Below, piece by piece: positions 32,376-43,573 of a stretch of DNA of 64,000 nt. Source of the DNA: Pyropia yezoensis. Taxonomy: Eukaryota; Rhodophyta; Bangiophyceae; Bangiales; Bangiaceae. The notes under the pieces were generated by a model. The model did no database searches and had not been told where the DNA came from. It worked only from the letters and a program-made list of their open reading frames with translations. Position 1 is the stretch's first letter; the number at the start of each line of letters is the position of its first letter. The position numbers were made by a program, and so were the translations under genes. Location of the stretch: contig CM020620.1 in the NCBI GenBank assembly GCA_009829735.1, positions 28,862,951 to 28,926,950 on the forward strand, written 5' to 3'.

Positions 32376-34319
32376 CTAGGCATGCATGCTAGACTCTCCA
32401 ACCCCACTGCCCTCGCCCTCACGTGGAGGCGAGCGGCGAGACCCACGCCGATAACGTTCCCCACCAGTCGGCGGGGCCGGCGGCTCCAAGTCGGAACCGT
32501 CGCGCCCCTCACGGTCGCGCAAGTGGCGACGACCGCGGCTACCCTTCTGCTTGGTCTTGCGCGCAAGTTGGTGGCGCAGACGCCGGACCGACTCCGACTC
32601 TGACGGAGTAGAGGACTCCGAGACGGAATAAGACAACTCGTCTTCCGACACAGAGGGAGAGCGCCGCGAGCGTCGGCGACGACGGCGAGGAGGCGAGTAT
32701 GCCCGGCTCGCCCGACGTTTCCCACGCCCAAGTGGGGCTGGCCGGGGCACAATAGCCCCGATGCGAGCCAACTCGGCCGTCATAAACCCCGCCACCGACT
32801 CGCAACTCGCGGTCGCCACCGCAGTACGAACGCGCTCCTCAAGTTGAGGAGTCTCGGAAGCTTGAAGGGTTGCGGTCGACGCGGCCAACCAGGAAATGGT
32901 GCGCACCAACGTGGTGATCATCATCTCTGAGATCAGAGGCGTGGCCGGTAACACCAACTTGGGGTAAACCGTCAGAAGAGTGGCCCCCAAGTTGGGGGAC
33001 ACCGGGGTGGACGACTCAACGGCCACGCTTATCGGGATGTCCCTGTGCGGCTGGTAGGGGACGGGAGGAAGCGGAGGGGCACGCCGAGGTGGCGGTGCCG
33101 GAGTGTAACTGCGACCCCTACTCGGGGCCCCCGCAGTGGGCTGAGTCATATGGTCATCGTGAGAGGGCACGGCCATCACTATGGCCTTGTCCGGGGGCGG
33201 CGCAGTGTGGCGATCCACCCCCGGGGCATACGGGTAGTCCCCGATGCCCAGGCCCTCTCGTAGTACCACCCCGCCGTCGTGAAGTTCACGAGCGACCCAC
33301 ACGAGCTGGTGAAGTGCGCCATCGTCCTTGGGCCCGCGGGTGGGGCGGCGTAACTTGTGCTCGATGCTCTCCCACTCGATGAACTTGTGGAGGCGGAGCA
33401 TCTCCTCAAGTAGAGTGAGTTGTCCTGATGAGCACCCCTCAGCAACTAGCTGATGGGTGAGCTGTTCCAAACCTTGGATAAGCCGGAGGGGAAGATGCCA
33501 GAGCATCCCCCGCCGCTGGACACAAGACACCCAGGTCGACATGACCTCGAGGAGCCACTGGGTGGCCAACATGGCCCACACCAGGTGATCGGGGCTAGCC
33601 GTCAACATGACGGAGCTGAAGTGGTCGAGCAACCGGGGTAGCAACGCAGGGACCCCGTAGGGGACCTCAACTTGAAGCCACCACTCGGGCTTCTTGGGGT
33701 CGTACTGCTCCTTACTGGCAGCGGACTGCTGCGGAAACTCAAGTTGAGCCAAGGTCACCAAGTAGGGACCTCGCCGGAAGTCCGTCTCCATCCGCACATC
33801 AAAGTGATGAGTGTGCGGATCGGCCTCATGAAGGTACGGGGGGCCAAATGCCACCGCGTCCCAAGTAAAGGTCGGCAAGTCGCCGGGACCCGGGAAAGTT
33901 CCCCCGCGGTCCACCATGGCCTTAGCCCGCTGTACGTCTTCGACTTCCTCATCGTCCAGGAAGGCAAACTGGTCCGTCCTGAAGCCGGCAGGGAACCCGA
34001 CCCTACGGGGATACTTCTCCCGTAGGCGGTCCCATACCCGACCCATCGCTGTGCCAAGTCGGCCACAGCGAAGAACCGTCAACCCCTCCTCATATGGAGG
34101 CCAAGCGGGGTAAAACCACCGCCCCAAGGCCTCACGTGGGACGACTTGGCCCGCCTCCGGGGGAGATCCCGCCGTCAACCCTAAGCCGGGTGACGTGGGA
34201 GTCCCATCCCCCGGAGCAACCGCAGAGCCCCCGCCGGAAGTCCCGGCGGGCGCTGCACCGTAGGAGGTGTCCTCCATACGTTCATCAAGAGAGTCAGTCT
34301 CCACCCCCGCGGTCACCAT
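32376..34319 (-). CDS. Antisense ORF of gypsy copy B, 647 aa
   Basis: This is the counterpart of the ORF at 14293-16236 in copy A, with the same ATG context and length and only a few substitutions (for example H/R in KLxRPTRG and R/S near the C-terminus). It lies antisense between pol and the polypurine tract/3' LTR. Function is unknown. The Arg/Ser-rich C-terminal region suggests nucleic-acid contact, which is an inference from composition only. Confidence 0.6.
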   Translation of the reverse strand: MVTAGVETDSLDERMEDTSYGAAPAGTSGGGSAVAPGDGTPTSPGLGLTAGSPPEAGQVVPREALGRWFYPAWPPYEEGLTVLRCGRLGTAMGRVWDRLREKYPRRVGFPAGFRTDQFAFLDDEEVEDVQRAKAMVDRGGTFPGPGDLPTFTWDAVAFGPPYLHEADPHTHHFDVRMETDFRRGPYLVTLAQLEFPQQSAASKEQYDPKKPEWWLQVEVPYGVPALLPRLLDHFSSVMLTASPDHLVWAMLATQWLLEVMSTWVSCVQRRGMLWHLPLRLIQGLEQLTHQLVAEGCSSGQLTLLEEMLRLHKFIEWESIEHKLRRPTRGPKDDGALHQLVWVARELHDGGVVLREGLGIGDYPYAPGVDRHTAPPPDKAIVMAVPSHDDHMTQPTAGAPSRGRSYTPAPPPRRAPPLPPVPYQPHRDIPISVAVESSTPVSPNLGATLLTVYPKLVLPATPLISEMMITTLVRTISWLAASTATLQASETPQLEERVRTAVATASCESVAGFMTAELARIGAIVPRPAPLGRGKRRASRAYSPPRRRRRRSRRSPSVSEDELSYSVSESSTPSESESVRRLRHQLARKTKQKGSRGRRHLRDREGRDGSDLEPPAPPTGGERYRRGSRRSPPREGEGSGVGESSMHA

Positions 34320-34644
34320 GGCTCTCCCCAAGATAGGGAGAGACGACCTGGCTGCAACTGCACGAGACCCGCCTCGAGTTGAGGGGGGCTCGGATCGTGG
34401 GTAGCTGGGTGGCCTCCCCAGCGTGGGGTGGCCCAGGGGAAGCTGAAGGGGATGTGTTGGTGTTGGTAAAGTGAGAACCGGGGAGAGCAAGCTGCCGAGT
34501 GGGCAAGCTTGAGGAGAAGGGCGGTCAACGTGACCGCCTCCACATCCACGTTACGTACTCGAGAAGGGACAGCAAGTCGCGCCCCCAACGCCGAGACGTG
34601 CGTTTACGCGCCCCCTCACAGGGCCGACCGGGTCGGTCGGAACT

Positions 34645-34657
34645 GAGGAGAGGGGAG
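34645..34657 (+). other. Polypurine tract of gypsy copy B
   Basis: The all-purine gaggagaggggag directly abuts the 3' LTR (34658), the expected site for plus-strand DNA priming. The same tract flanks the 3' LTR of copy A at 13955-13967 on the other strand. Confidence 0.75.
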
Positions 34658-35127
34658 CGCGGCAGTATTGACCCCCAGGTAGGGGGACAACACGTGCCAT
34701 ACAAGGGGCGGCAGGCCACTAGCCTGACCCGTTCCTCCCCCTGCATTTGGGTCCGTATTCCCTAAGTTTGGGATAGTTAGCTTAGTAGTAAATCCAACTT
34801 GGATTTGAGGGTTTTCTGCATTTATCGTCTTGAATTTTCGTGTGGCCCGGTGGGCAGGTGCTGGGGTGGGAGATTCTGAGTGGCGAGATTCTGAGGGGAC
34901 CCTGGGGGGATAAGGGGAGGGACAGCGGGGCTTGGCCTTGCTTCCCCGTCCCGTCCAAGAAACTTTTGGACCACACACCATCTTCTTGTTTGTCCGTGGG
35001 GGGATTGCCCCGCAACAGGGATAGAGTGTGTGCGACTTGCACTTCTTCCGGTTCCCCCCGACACGGGAGGCAGCCCTTGTGCACCGCCTCAACTTGGGTG
35101 TCGCGTGTGCAAGAGGTTTTTGCCACA
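34658..35127 (+). repeat. 3' LTR of gypsy copy B
   Basis: 470 bp. Its first base reads cg where the other LTRs have tg (cgcggca against tgcggca), a point change at the LTR tip. It ends tttgccaca. Confidence 0.9.
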
Positions 35128-35236
35128 GCCACCCTGCCACGAGCGATAGCTCACCAACCTCCCGCCTCGTCACCGTCAGGCATGCAGGCGCACGCTGACT
35201 GTGCTACACCACATTGATGCGCGCACATCATCGCTA

Positions 35237-37181
35237 TCAGTCCAATGGCTCTGACAGCCCCCCACCCTGCGTCACCATGGCCTCGTTGCCGGCGCCGCCC
35301 CCGCCGACCACCGCCTGTGGAGCGGCGCAAACGCCTTCAGGTGCTGCAGCTGCAGCCCCATTATCACCAGCTGGCCCGGCCAGATCGCGGGGGCCTGGGC
35401 GGTCCGGGGACGCACGCGTGGAAAAGGTCGCGTCCGCAAGACGCAGCCCGTTGCGAGCTGCAGCCAGACGCCAGTACACTGTGTCAAGTCGCACCAACTC
35501 CCGAATCCACGGCTCGCGGTGGCCCTCGTTGATGCCACCCGGGAGTGGCTCCCAGTAGGCCCCCGCAGGGCCTTCACACGCACGGAGCTTGAGATGCTCC
35601 CGTACCTTCACGACGAAAAAGGCCATGTGCCCCAACAAACACACCATTCTCGGCTCCCCGCCATCCAGCGCCGGCTCCTGAAAGACATGGCCGGCGCCAA
35701 TGGACGCCACCATGTTGGCCAGCCCCGACAGCAGAGCCTCGTGGCAGGAGGCCTCACTGATGAAGCGATCACCCTCCAAGAGGTGGGCGGCCTCCGTCGG
35801 GGACAGGGTCAAAACAGTGCGCGTCTTGCTCTTCTTGAAGGGAATCTGCGTTCCCATTCCAGTCGAATCGTTCACGGACGAGACGAACGCTTTCACCGCA
35901 GCCTTGCCCAGGCTCTTGTAGAAATGCGACACGGCGCGCTTGATGCAGCGGTACACAACGACCGTCGCTGGATCCTTGCTGCCTCTTTGCGTCCGTGAGG
36001 GCATGCGCAAACGGAGCATCGCGTCGGCCTCCTCGGACGACACACACTGGCTCTCCATCAGCAGCAGTACGAGCTTGGCGTGGTGCTCCTTGTACGCTTC
36101 CCACGCCGACTTGGCGTTTGTGAAGTCATCAGCGGGGATGGCCAAGAGATCCCTCTGTCGTTGTGGGCCCAGGCAAGCCAGCAATCCGTACAGCAAGTCA
36201 AGAAGTAAAGACACACACATTAGGGGGGTGAGTTCCTGGTCAAGACGACCACGGAAGCCCGCACAGACACAGCCAACGCACTCCGCCCCAGTCACCATGC
36301 TGTTAACCATCCGGAAAATGTCCCCACCTGCCCCTCGCTGCAGAGCGCCATCGTGCAAACCATACCCACGGCGCGCTCGCCGCGAGACCACATACCCGCA
36401 AGTCCGGCACCCGACCATAGGAGTCCTCCACGTCAGCCACTGGCCCTCGAGCGTCGCTTCCGGCGCTGCCCACGTTCAGGGCATCCTTGATCTGCAGGAT
36501 GCGCTCGTTCATGTCCATCATAGTCCCCCGGTACGCGACTTGTGCAGCCATGCTCTCCTCGAGCGCGACAGCAAGCGCATCAATATTCGACATGCCGGCA
36601 GCCACCTGGCGCGCCATGTCATCCGCCTTGGCGTGTTGCTCCGTCAACGCGCCCCGAACAGTTGCGAAGCTTCGCTTGACCATGGTCAAAACGTCGCGAA
36701 CCCCGAGATCCTTTTCCTCGGCGTCCGTCGCAGGCGCAAAATCCGGGACTGCGGGACCCGCAGAGGCGCACGGAAGAGGAGAGCGAGACCGCGGCTGCGC
36801 GGTCGACGCGCCCGTCGGCCGACGGCCATTGCGCGTCCGCCGAGTGGAGGGTGCAGAAGGGCCAGGAGGAGGAGTGGCAGCGCGCGTTGCCCGAGGACGA
36901 GCGCCCCTGTGCACGACGACCGGCACAGGCGATGTAGGCAGCCCAGCCTTGTGCCGCCCATGCTCGGCAGCAACGCTCGTCCCAGGCAGAGGCTGGGCCG
37001 CCCAAGCAGGGTTGGGCAAAGGAAAACCCTGCGCGACAGTCGGCCATGAGCCGCCGCTGGCTAAGGCAGCCGTACGGCCGGTGCAGAACGCCGCTGCCGA
37101 CGACTGCCCATTCGTGTCCGCCGTCATGAGCGTGCGGCGCGTGTCGTCCTGCGAGAAGTGAAAGCTGTGACCCGACGCCAT
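35237..37181 (-). CDS. Unrecognised two-exon gene, 628 aa
   Basis: Proposed exons are 37181-36396 and 36337-35237 (minus strand), joined by a 58-bp intron with donor GTATGT and acceptor CTCTGCAG, which keeps phase 0 and turns two broken frames into one. The start ATG at 37181 reads MASGHSFHFSQDDTRRT. Residues 40-165 are Pro/Arg/Ala-rich and look disordered. Residues about 165-260 (ATDAEEKDLGVRDVLTMVKRS... MNERILQIKDAL) are probably coiled coil. Exon 2 is globular: AECVGCVCAGF, then a Leu-rich helix (LMCVSLLLDLLYGLLACL), then SAWEAYKEHHAKLVLLLM. It stops at TGA. I know no family for it. It may belong to a mobile element, since transposons flank it on both sides, or be a host gene. Confidence 0.55.
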
Positions 37182-38967
37182 GATGATCACAAGAAGGTTG
37201 CAGGCAGTGGTGCGGGATACGCCGCGGTGTAGGCCCAGGTGTGGAGCAGGTCAAACAGTGTTGGCAACGCGCGAAGATTGAGGGAACAGGAGGTCATGGA
37301 GCACGGAGATCGCCAGTCGCAGGCCAGAACAGAGCCTTAAGAAGAAAGGTTGCAGCCGATCACGCCGCGCACGCGTAGGGGCACCGTGTCATCCCGCGCA
37401 TTGATGCCGGCGAGGCCTGCTCCGCAGCGCGGAGGGCGCACCGCGCGGACGGGGTACGCGTGGAGGGCGGCTCGCGGCGGGAGACGCGCGGCGGATTGCT
37501 CGCAGGGGGCGACGGGCGGCGCGTGGCGGGTGACGCACGCGCGCTGCGACGGTCGAGGCACATGCGATCGCCGCTCCCTGACCCCTCGATGCCGCACATA
37601 CCATTCGTGGGCGGCTGCCTCGGGCAGTCGTGGAGACCGTACGATACCATGGGTCGCCCTCGTCGAGTGGTTTCTAGGCTTGCAGCAACGATGGTGGCAA
37701 AAAAAGCGGCCGTGCTCGCTCACGGGGACGTGGAGTGGCGAGTGGGTTGGCGTGCGACACGGGCGAGTGAGGTTGGCGCGTCACGGGCAGGTGGGGTGGC
37801 ACCCAACGCGGGCGAGATCTCGAACGGCTGTCGGTGCTGGCCCGTTTGAATGATGGGTTTATGAAACGTGTGCATATTTCATCCACCGGACTCAGCCGCT
37901 CATTGGCGTACCATGTGTCGAAAATATCGAAATAACACACAAGCGAATCTTACTGGATGGTCAACGGAAAAAATCCGTGGCTTTTGGAGTCACAGCCGCT
38001 TTCCACGCTAGGTTTTACCGCAGTCGTCCTGGATCACCTCCGTCAGATGCGGGCAGGTGTGCGCCAAATCTTGTCACCCGCCTCGCCTGGATGTGTCGCT
38101 GTCCACCAGCTTCGACAGCCCGAGTGTTACGAAGGGGTGGCACCATCCGTACCTGCGTTTGGAGGCGCTTGCGGCGGACAACTGGCGCTGTCCACCAGCT
38201 TCGACAGCCCGACGGTTACGATGGGGTGGCACCATCCGTACCTGGGTTTGGAGGCGCTTGCGGCGGACAGCTTGCGCTGTCGTGGCGCGGTCCGCGGCGC
38301 GCTACTGTGGCCTGGCGGCGCGTGCGACGAAGGCGCTTCCCAGAGTGCAATATCTTGCACGTCTGACTGCGGATGGCACACCATCGCGCCTGAAGCCTCG
38401 GGGGTGTGCGTGGCACATTGGCTTGCACCCCTCAGCGGTGAGGGTGAACGCTGTGGTGGACGCGGTGCTGAGGGGGTGTGTCCTCGCCAATGCCACTCAG
38501 GAGGTGTAGCTGTGGTTGCTGACGGCAGAGGCGGTCTGGTGCATCTTTCGGTGGGGCCATACAAGCGCCAGTGGGCACCTCGAGGAGCGGCGTTGCCCTG
38601 CTGGACTACGTCGCGGTTTGCTCCGTTTGCTACGTTGCACGCTGAATGCCTGTCAATGGCCTGGCGTCGCGCCAATTGCCGCAGCGCCGCGGTCACGCGG
38701 GGCAACGCGTCGGCTGTTTCGGCTCTCCGTGTGCAGTGGGCTGGCGACTGCGTGGGGCTTGTCCCGCCTCTTCGAGGCGGCGCTCCTTCCGGCCGACGCC
38801 ACTGCCGCCGCCAGCGCCTGACCATAGCACAGGCCTTATACATGGGCGCCTGCGCTATCGGGAGCGCAGCCTCAGCACTCGATCCCACCACCATTGACCG
38901 CGTGCCCGGCGCGGTGCGCGTTGATACTTCGTCTCTGTACGGTCGCCCGCGCCTTCCTCGCACTACA
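37182..38967. other. Interval upstream of Plavaka-like gene, no gene supported
   Basis: A plus-strand frame is open from about 37957 into the next gene but reads like non-coding repeats until the ATG at 38968. The segment probably contains the left end of the Plavaka-like element, but no terminal inverted repeat could be matched by eye. Confidence 0.4.
38097..38274. repeat. 89-bp tandem repeat, two copies
   Basis: Two 89-bp units begin at 38097 and 38186 (both cgctgtccaccagcttcgac) and differ at a few positions. A third start at 38275 is degenerate. It lies upstream of the Plavaka-like transposase, so it may be a subterminal repeat of that element. Confidence 0.85.
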
Positions 38968-41634
38968 ATGGCCTCATCACCGCCCCCCCCTCCCTCGTGG
39001 CTGGGACTTGGCAGGCCTGCGCGCAAGTGCATCTTTTGTCCACTGGGCATCTCTTCTGCCTTATCACCGCAGCGTCACATGATGGCCATCCACGCGAGCG
39101 ACAACCCCTTGTTGCCCCGTACCCCGCAGTCTCAACGGGCGCCCTCCTCAGGCGCAAGCGCCTTCTGTCCAGCCCCCACCGTGGCCGTAGCAGGTACTCT
39201 CGACGGTGGTCCGGACCACGCTGACGGTTCTACACACGCTCCTACGAGTGCAGGCGGGGCTTGTGCAGATGCACGTACGACGCCATCCCCCGGGCCAGCT
39301 CCCTCCGTGAGCTTCGCAGCGGCGGCCCTTGCTGGGACTGGCCTTGCGGCAACCGCGGCGGCGGCAGCTTTCGTTAACCAGTCGGCTGAGAATGCCGTTT
39401 CTCGCGAACGCAACGACGGAGTGGCACGAGGAAGGATTGCGGGGCCCCGCCCGCCGGCGGGTGCCATCCGGAACGTTTTCGCAACCTGTGTGGCCGCACG
39501 CGTCCGTGGGTATTACGATGCGTTTCCCGAGGCGTCGCTCTCAACGCCTGCAGTATCGCCTCTCTTTGCTCAAGGCTCTTCCCGGTTCCGAGGTCCAGTT
39601 CTTCGTGCTATCCTCAAGTTCTCCATGGGGGCGGGCGGGACAGGTCTGTCTCGGCAGGACCAGATGCAGTTTGCTTCCCTACTCCACCTCGTCGAGGGCG
39701 CGGCCCAGGGTACGGACGGCGCTGACTTCTCCCGCGAGTTCGTCACCGCGTCGTCTTTTGTGACGGCGGTGCGCGGCGAGCAGAACCGCATCATCGCGAA
39801 TCTCAAGTGGATGCAGGTTCCCATCCAAGTGGGCGGCAAGACATACACCTTCTATCACCGCGACCTGCTTGATGCTGCGGTGTCGGCAGTGAGATCTTCC
39901 ACAACGCTGGACCTTGACGGGGGCCCGTTGCCACCGGCAGACGACGGCTCTCCCCGGCGTTCATCGACGCTGGATGCGGACATGTTTCTTCAAGAAGTTC
40001 TGACGGTATAACGGCTTCATGGACAGCGCACACGCTCTCTATTTGTCTCCCTCCACGCCGACTCTGCCGTACTGTCTGGGAGCGGCGCCGCATATGTGTA
40101 CCCTCTCCGTGCACAGTTCCCCAGCGTACGCGACGAGAGCAGCCCGTGGGTGACCGTGGGCTACATCCCGCATGTTGAAAAGGCGGTTTCCAGGACGAAC
40201 AAGGAAAAGCTGGCTGTTAGCGACAGCCGCAACGACCACCTGCAGCGCTGTCTCGCCGTTATTTTGCGCCGCTTTGCGCGGGCGAGTGAGACTGGGTACC
40301 CTGTTGAACTCCCGGACATTGGCACAGTCCTTCCTGTTGCGCGGGTTGGCGGCATTATCTTCGACTACCTGGAGGAGCGCTCTCCTTATGCGTTTAAGGG
40401 CGCGGGCAGCAACATGATCTGCACACAGTGTCGTGTGCGTAGTACTGTTTGCTGTGCACCTCATGTGCCGGACGCGGACCCTCGTAACGTTGTTGAGACG
40501 CTGGAGGCCCAGCTGGCAGCCACTGAGCGGCGCATGGTCGACCCCCGCGTTTCTCTTCGTGGTCCGTTGTCCAAGGCACGTAGCGCCTTTGCGTTTGTTC
40601 CAGCGCTGGGAGCCATGCATGGTCTGTCCACAGGCAACATGAACTTCTTCAACGCCGTCTCGTTCGACCTGCTACATGTGTGGAAACTTGGCGTGCTACT
40701 GACGCTGGCGCAGCGCATTCATGGTTTTCTGAAGGCCATCTGCACTCCGACGGAAGGCGCGGTGATGGGACCTGTGGAGCAGACGCTGGCGACACTCAAT
40801 CTTCGAGCGTTTGAGCTGAGGCGCCGGTGTGGCGTCAAGCCAGCGGCCCCTGGGTGCTTTGTGCCACTCAAGGAGAAGCAACCTACGATGACGGGGCGAA
40901 GCTGGCGCCACTTCTCTGTGTTCTGGCCCCATATCGTCGCTGGCCTCATCGGCCCTGCTGACCCGGAGCGGCTAGTGATGCGAACGCGTCCTGTGGGGCA
41001 AGACGTGGCTGCCGGGGAGTCAGCTTCAGACAGTGACGACGGCATGGGGCTAGACAGCGAGGACGGTGACGCCCACCAACCTGTCCCATCGGGGGTGACC
41101 ATCGGCGAAGGCACGCAATATCATGCAACTTTTGGCGACATGGCGTTCGAGGATGCTGTCCAGGACATGTTCTGTCGCGTGGCGAAGCTTGGTGGCATGT
41201 TCTTCGGCGACAACGTTGCCGATACAGCGCACACGTCAGGTACGGAGGTAGCGGCATTGGTGGAAGCTGCGCAAGAGGTTGGCCGCCGCGCACAAGTGCT
41301 GCTTGGCCCCGTGCATACAATCAAGCTCCACCGTACAATGCGGCACTTGCGGGCCGAGTTGGAGGGTCTCGGAAACCTGTGGGAGGGTGACACAAGCGCC
41401 AACGAGTCGCTGCACAAGGTGTGCAAAGAGATGTACCTGCGATCAAAAAAAAACGGCCCGACTCTGGCGCTTCAGATGATGCGCGGGCAGCAGGCCCAAA
41501 CGGAGATCCTCCGCGGTCTCCCCGCCGACGACAGCGACGATGATGAAGGGCCTAATGACCAGGAGCGAGCTGAGGAGCACAACGCCATTGAGCTTGCTCA
41601 CGCCGTCTCACTTCTCTGCCGCCAGCCGTCCTGA
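38968..41634 (+). CDS. Plavaka/CACTA-like transposase, interrupted by TAA or an intron
   Basis: ATG 38968 (MASSPPPPP) is followed by a C2H2 zinc finger (CIFCPLGISSALSPQRHMMAIH, C-x2-C-x12-H-x4-H), as in the N-terminal fingers of fungal Plavaka-type transposases. Downstream: SLFVSLHADSAVL with AYVYPLRAQF, the phrase VTVGYIPHVEK, CTQCRV, and NAVSFDLLHVWKLGVLLTLAQRIHGF, matching the D...LH...KG-type core of that group. The frame meets TAA at 40009-40011 and then continues in the same phase with conserved sequence. An intron starting at GTATAAC (40006) and ending in the pyrimidine-rich stretch before about 40080 could remove it, otherwise this is a nonsense mutation. It ends TGA. Family assignment is from remembered motifs only. 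Confidence 0.55.
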
Positions 41635-41717
41635 GCATGAGTACTCGTGGGGTGCGTATGGCTGTTGGCGACTTGAGCGCCCTTCCTGCTCTGCAGGATC
41701 TTCCCTAACTTCTAGAG

Positions 41718-42248
41718 ATGGACGTTGCAGAGTCTCTTTCGGTGGCCAAGACGCTCAAGTATTATGCCAGGTTTGAGTGGGGCGCAGCTACCCGGGAGCA
41801 GTACCTTCGTGCCACCCCGTCATTCAACGGGAAGTCGTGGTACGATCATTTACGATATCACGGCGACAACGGGGAGGTGCGGTGGGGAGAGGATCGATTG
41901 GTGCTGCGCCGTGTGGGCCGCTCTCGCGCTGGGTGCGCCGTCGTTGTGAGGCGCATGTGCGTCGTGGCGCCAGAGCCGGGCTGTGTGCTGACGTCGCATG
42001 GATGCCAGCGCCTGGGGTGGCACTTTGACACCCCCGACGCGACGTGGCCCACCGTCGAGGTCGTCGACGTCGGTCGACTGAGGCGCCTGGAGAAAATCGT
42101 CCCGGACTGGGGAGACCTCGCTGATAGACACGGGCTAGACGTGAGGCCATCCAAGAAGCTGGTCTCCGCTGTCGAGTTCCGTCGTGAACGCTTCTTCGTC
42201 AACGCGTTCTATCCGTGGACGTCGAGGCCTGCTGTTGGAGACCACTGA
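41718..42248 (+). CDS. Small ORF after Plavaka-like transposase, probable 3' part of it
   Basis: The predicted protein is 176 aa from ATG 41718 (MDVAESLSVAKTLKYYARFEWG) to TGA. Features: FNGKSWYDHLRYHGDNGEVRWGEDRLVLRRV, then CQRLGWHF, IVPDWGDLADRHGLDV and RERFFVNAFYPWTS. The layout resembles the C-terminal region found after the catalytic part in Plavaka-like proteins, so it may be the last exon or a partner ORF. The 83-bp gap holds a possible acceptor (CTCTGCAG near 41694). Function is not established. Confidence 0.45.
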   Translation: MDVAESLSVAKTLKYYARFEWGAATREQYLRATPSFNGKSWYDHLRYHGDNGEVRWGEDRLVLRRVGRSRAGCAVVVRRMCVVAPEPGCVLTSHGCQRLGWHFDTPDATWPTVEVVDVGRLRRLEKIVPDWGDLADRHGLDVRPSKKLVSAVEFRRERFFVNAFYPWTSRPAVGDH

Positions 42249-42499
42249 AGGTGATGGACTGGTTAGAAGTGGGAGCTTCGACGGTGCGGCCCCGCCGCGT
42301 GCACTTCTACGGAACAGCGTGTGCGCACTGGACAGGATAAGCATTGTAATATTTCTTTTGCATGCTCGAGGTGACGTTGATGTCTTTGCAGTGCACATCG
42401 CGGGTGTACCGCCGCAAACACGCCGAGGTGGCCCAACTCAGCGAATGGCCCCCGCCCCATCTAACCCCCACCGCCTCTCCGCTACGGAAGTCGAATTAA

Positions 42500-42900
42500 C
42501 CGCCACGATTGGACAGCGTGACATGCCGGCTCCGCCACAAGGGCATCCGCCCCGCAGTGGGGACGCCGTCGCCCAACAGGTACCGCGTGTCGTGGCGGCC
42601 GAGCCGCTGCAGCCACCAACGCCCAGCAGAAGTCGTCCCGGGTGGTGCCATAGCGAAGAGGCCGCCGGAGAAATCGTGCCCAACCGCTTGGATAGCGTGA
42701 CACGCCGGCGCCGCCACAGGGGCATCCCCGACGAGGTGGGGACGCCGCCGCCCATGAACTACCGCATGTCGTTGCGGCCCAGCCGCCGGAGCCACCAACG
42801 CCCAGCAGAAGTCGTCCCGGGTGGTGGCACAACAACAAGAACGTCAGGACGACCAGGGCCACGAAGAAGGTCAGCGGCTTGGGCACCGTGACAGATGCCG
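42500..42900. repeat. About 180-bp tandem repeat, two full copies and a partial third
   Basis: The phrase agcgtgacatgccggc at 42516 recurs as agcgtgacacgccggc about 180 bp later. Both are followed by closely similar sequence through ccaccaacgcccagcagaag and cgtcccgggtggtg. A third start appears near 42880. It lies directly downstream of the Plavaka-like genes and may be their element's subterminal repeat. Confidence 0.8.
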
Positions 42901-43573
42901 GCGCACTTCGAAGGAGTGCGGTGGGCGACGGGCACAGATGGGGCAATATGCTCGCCTATTAGCCCCCCGTTCGACTTAATGCACCTGAGAGAGGGGTGCT
43001 TAGGCTGATGCTGCGTGCGTGTCGAGCGCTCATTGGTCACAGGCGGTAGAGGTCGGCAGAACACCAACCAGAGACAAGCAAGACGCAAGAGAATGCCAGT
43101 CCCTCGTCGGAACGCCGACGCGGGACGACCCCGAGACCTGGCCGACAGGGCAGACCTTTGATTTGGGCAAGTCCCGCCTTCTGACCGTTGCACAATGCCT
43201 GACCGCCCATATGCTAGTTCACGCAATTTCGCCAGTGCAGCCATGTCCAGGGATTAGTGCCAATGTCATTTCCTGTGACGACCGCCCGCCGCAGAAGTGT
43301 CAGGAGTTGGGGGAGGGGGGGGGGGCGCCAACACCCCGTTCCCCCGCCCCCTCGCGGCAACCGCGTCGCCGCTCGCCGCCGCCTCGCCCGTCGCCGCCGT
43401 GGCCGCGCCGCCCACCGCCGCCGCGGCCGCGCCGCCCACCGCCGCCGCGATGTCGTCGTCCACCCCCGCCGCAGGGGCGGGGGCGACGCCGCCGGCCGCC
43501 CGCGAGGGGGAAGGGGGGGGGGGGGACACACCCCCCGCAGACGAAACCGCCGCCGCGTGGTGCACTTGACCCC
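42901..43573. other. Intergenic, with host-type GC-rich block at its right end
   Basis: No gene is supported. From about 43290 the sequence becomes an alanine-codon-like gcc/cgc block with G runs, the same character as 48406-51480. The two blocks were probably adjacent before the Chapaev-like elements inserted between them. Confidence 0.4.

Larger units (their letters stand above)
25751..35127 (+). mobile_element. Ty3/gypsy LTR retrotransposon, copy B (inverted relative to A)
   Basis: 9,377 bp, exactly the length of copy A. Every landmark in B maps to A by position_A = 48612 - position_B, so there is no net indel between the copies. Ends: tgtggca at 25751 and tgccaca at 35127. The flanking 5-mers (cggct at 25746-25750, gccac at 35128-35132) do not match, so no TSD is visible. 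Gene content and the RT frameshift are the same as in copy A. The two 5' LTRs face each other head to head across 2.9 kb. Confidence 0.95.
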
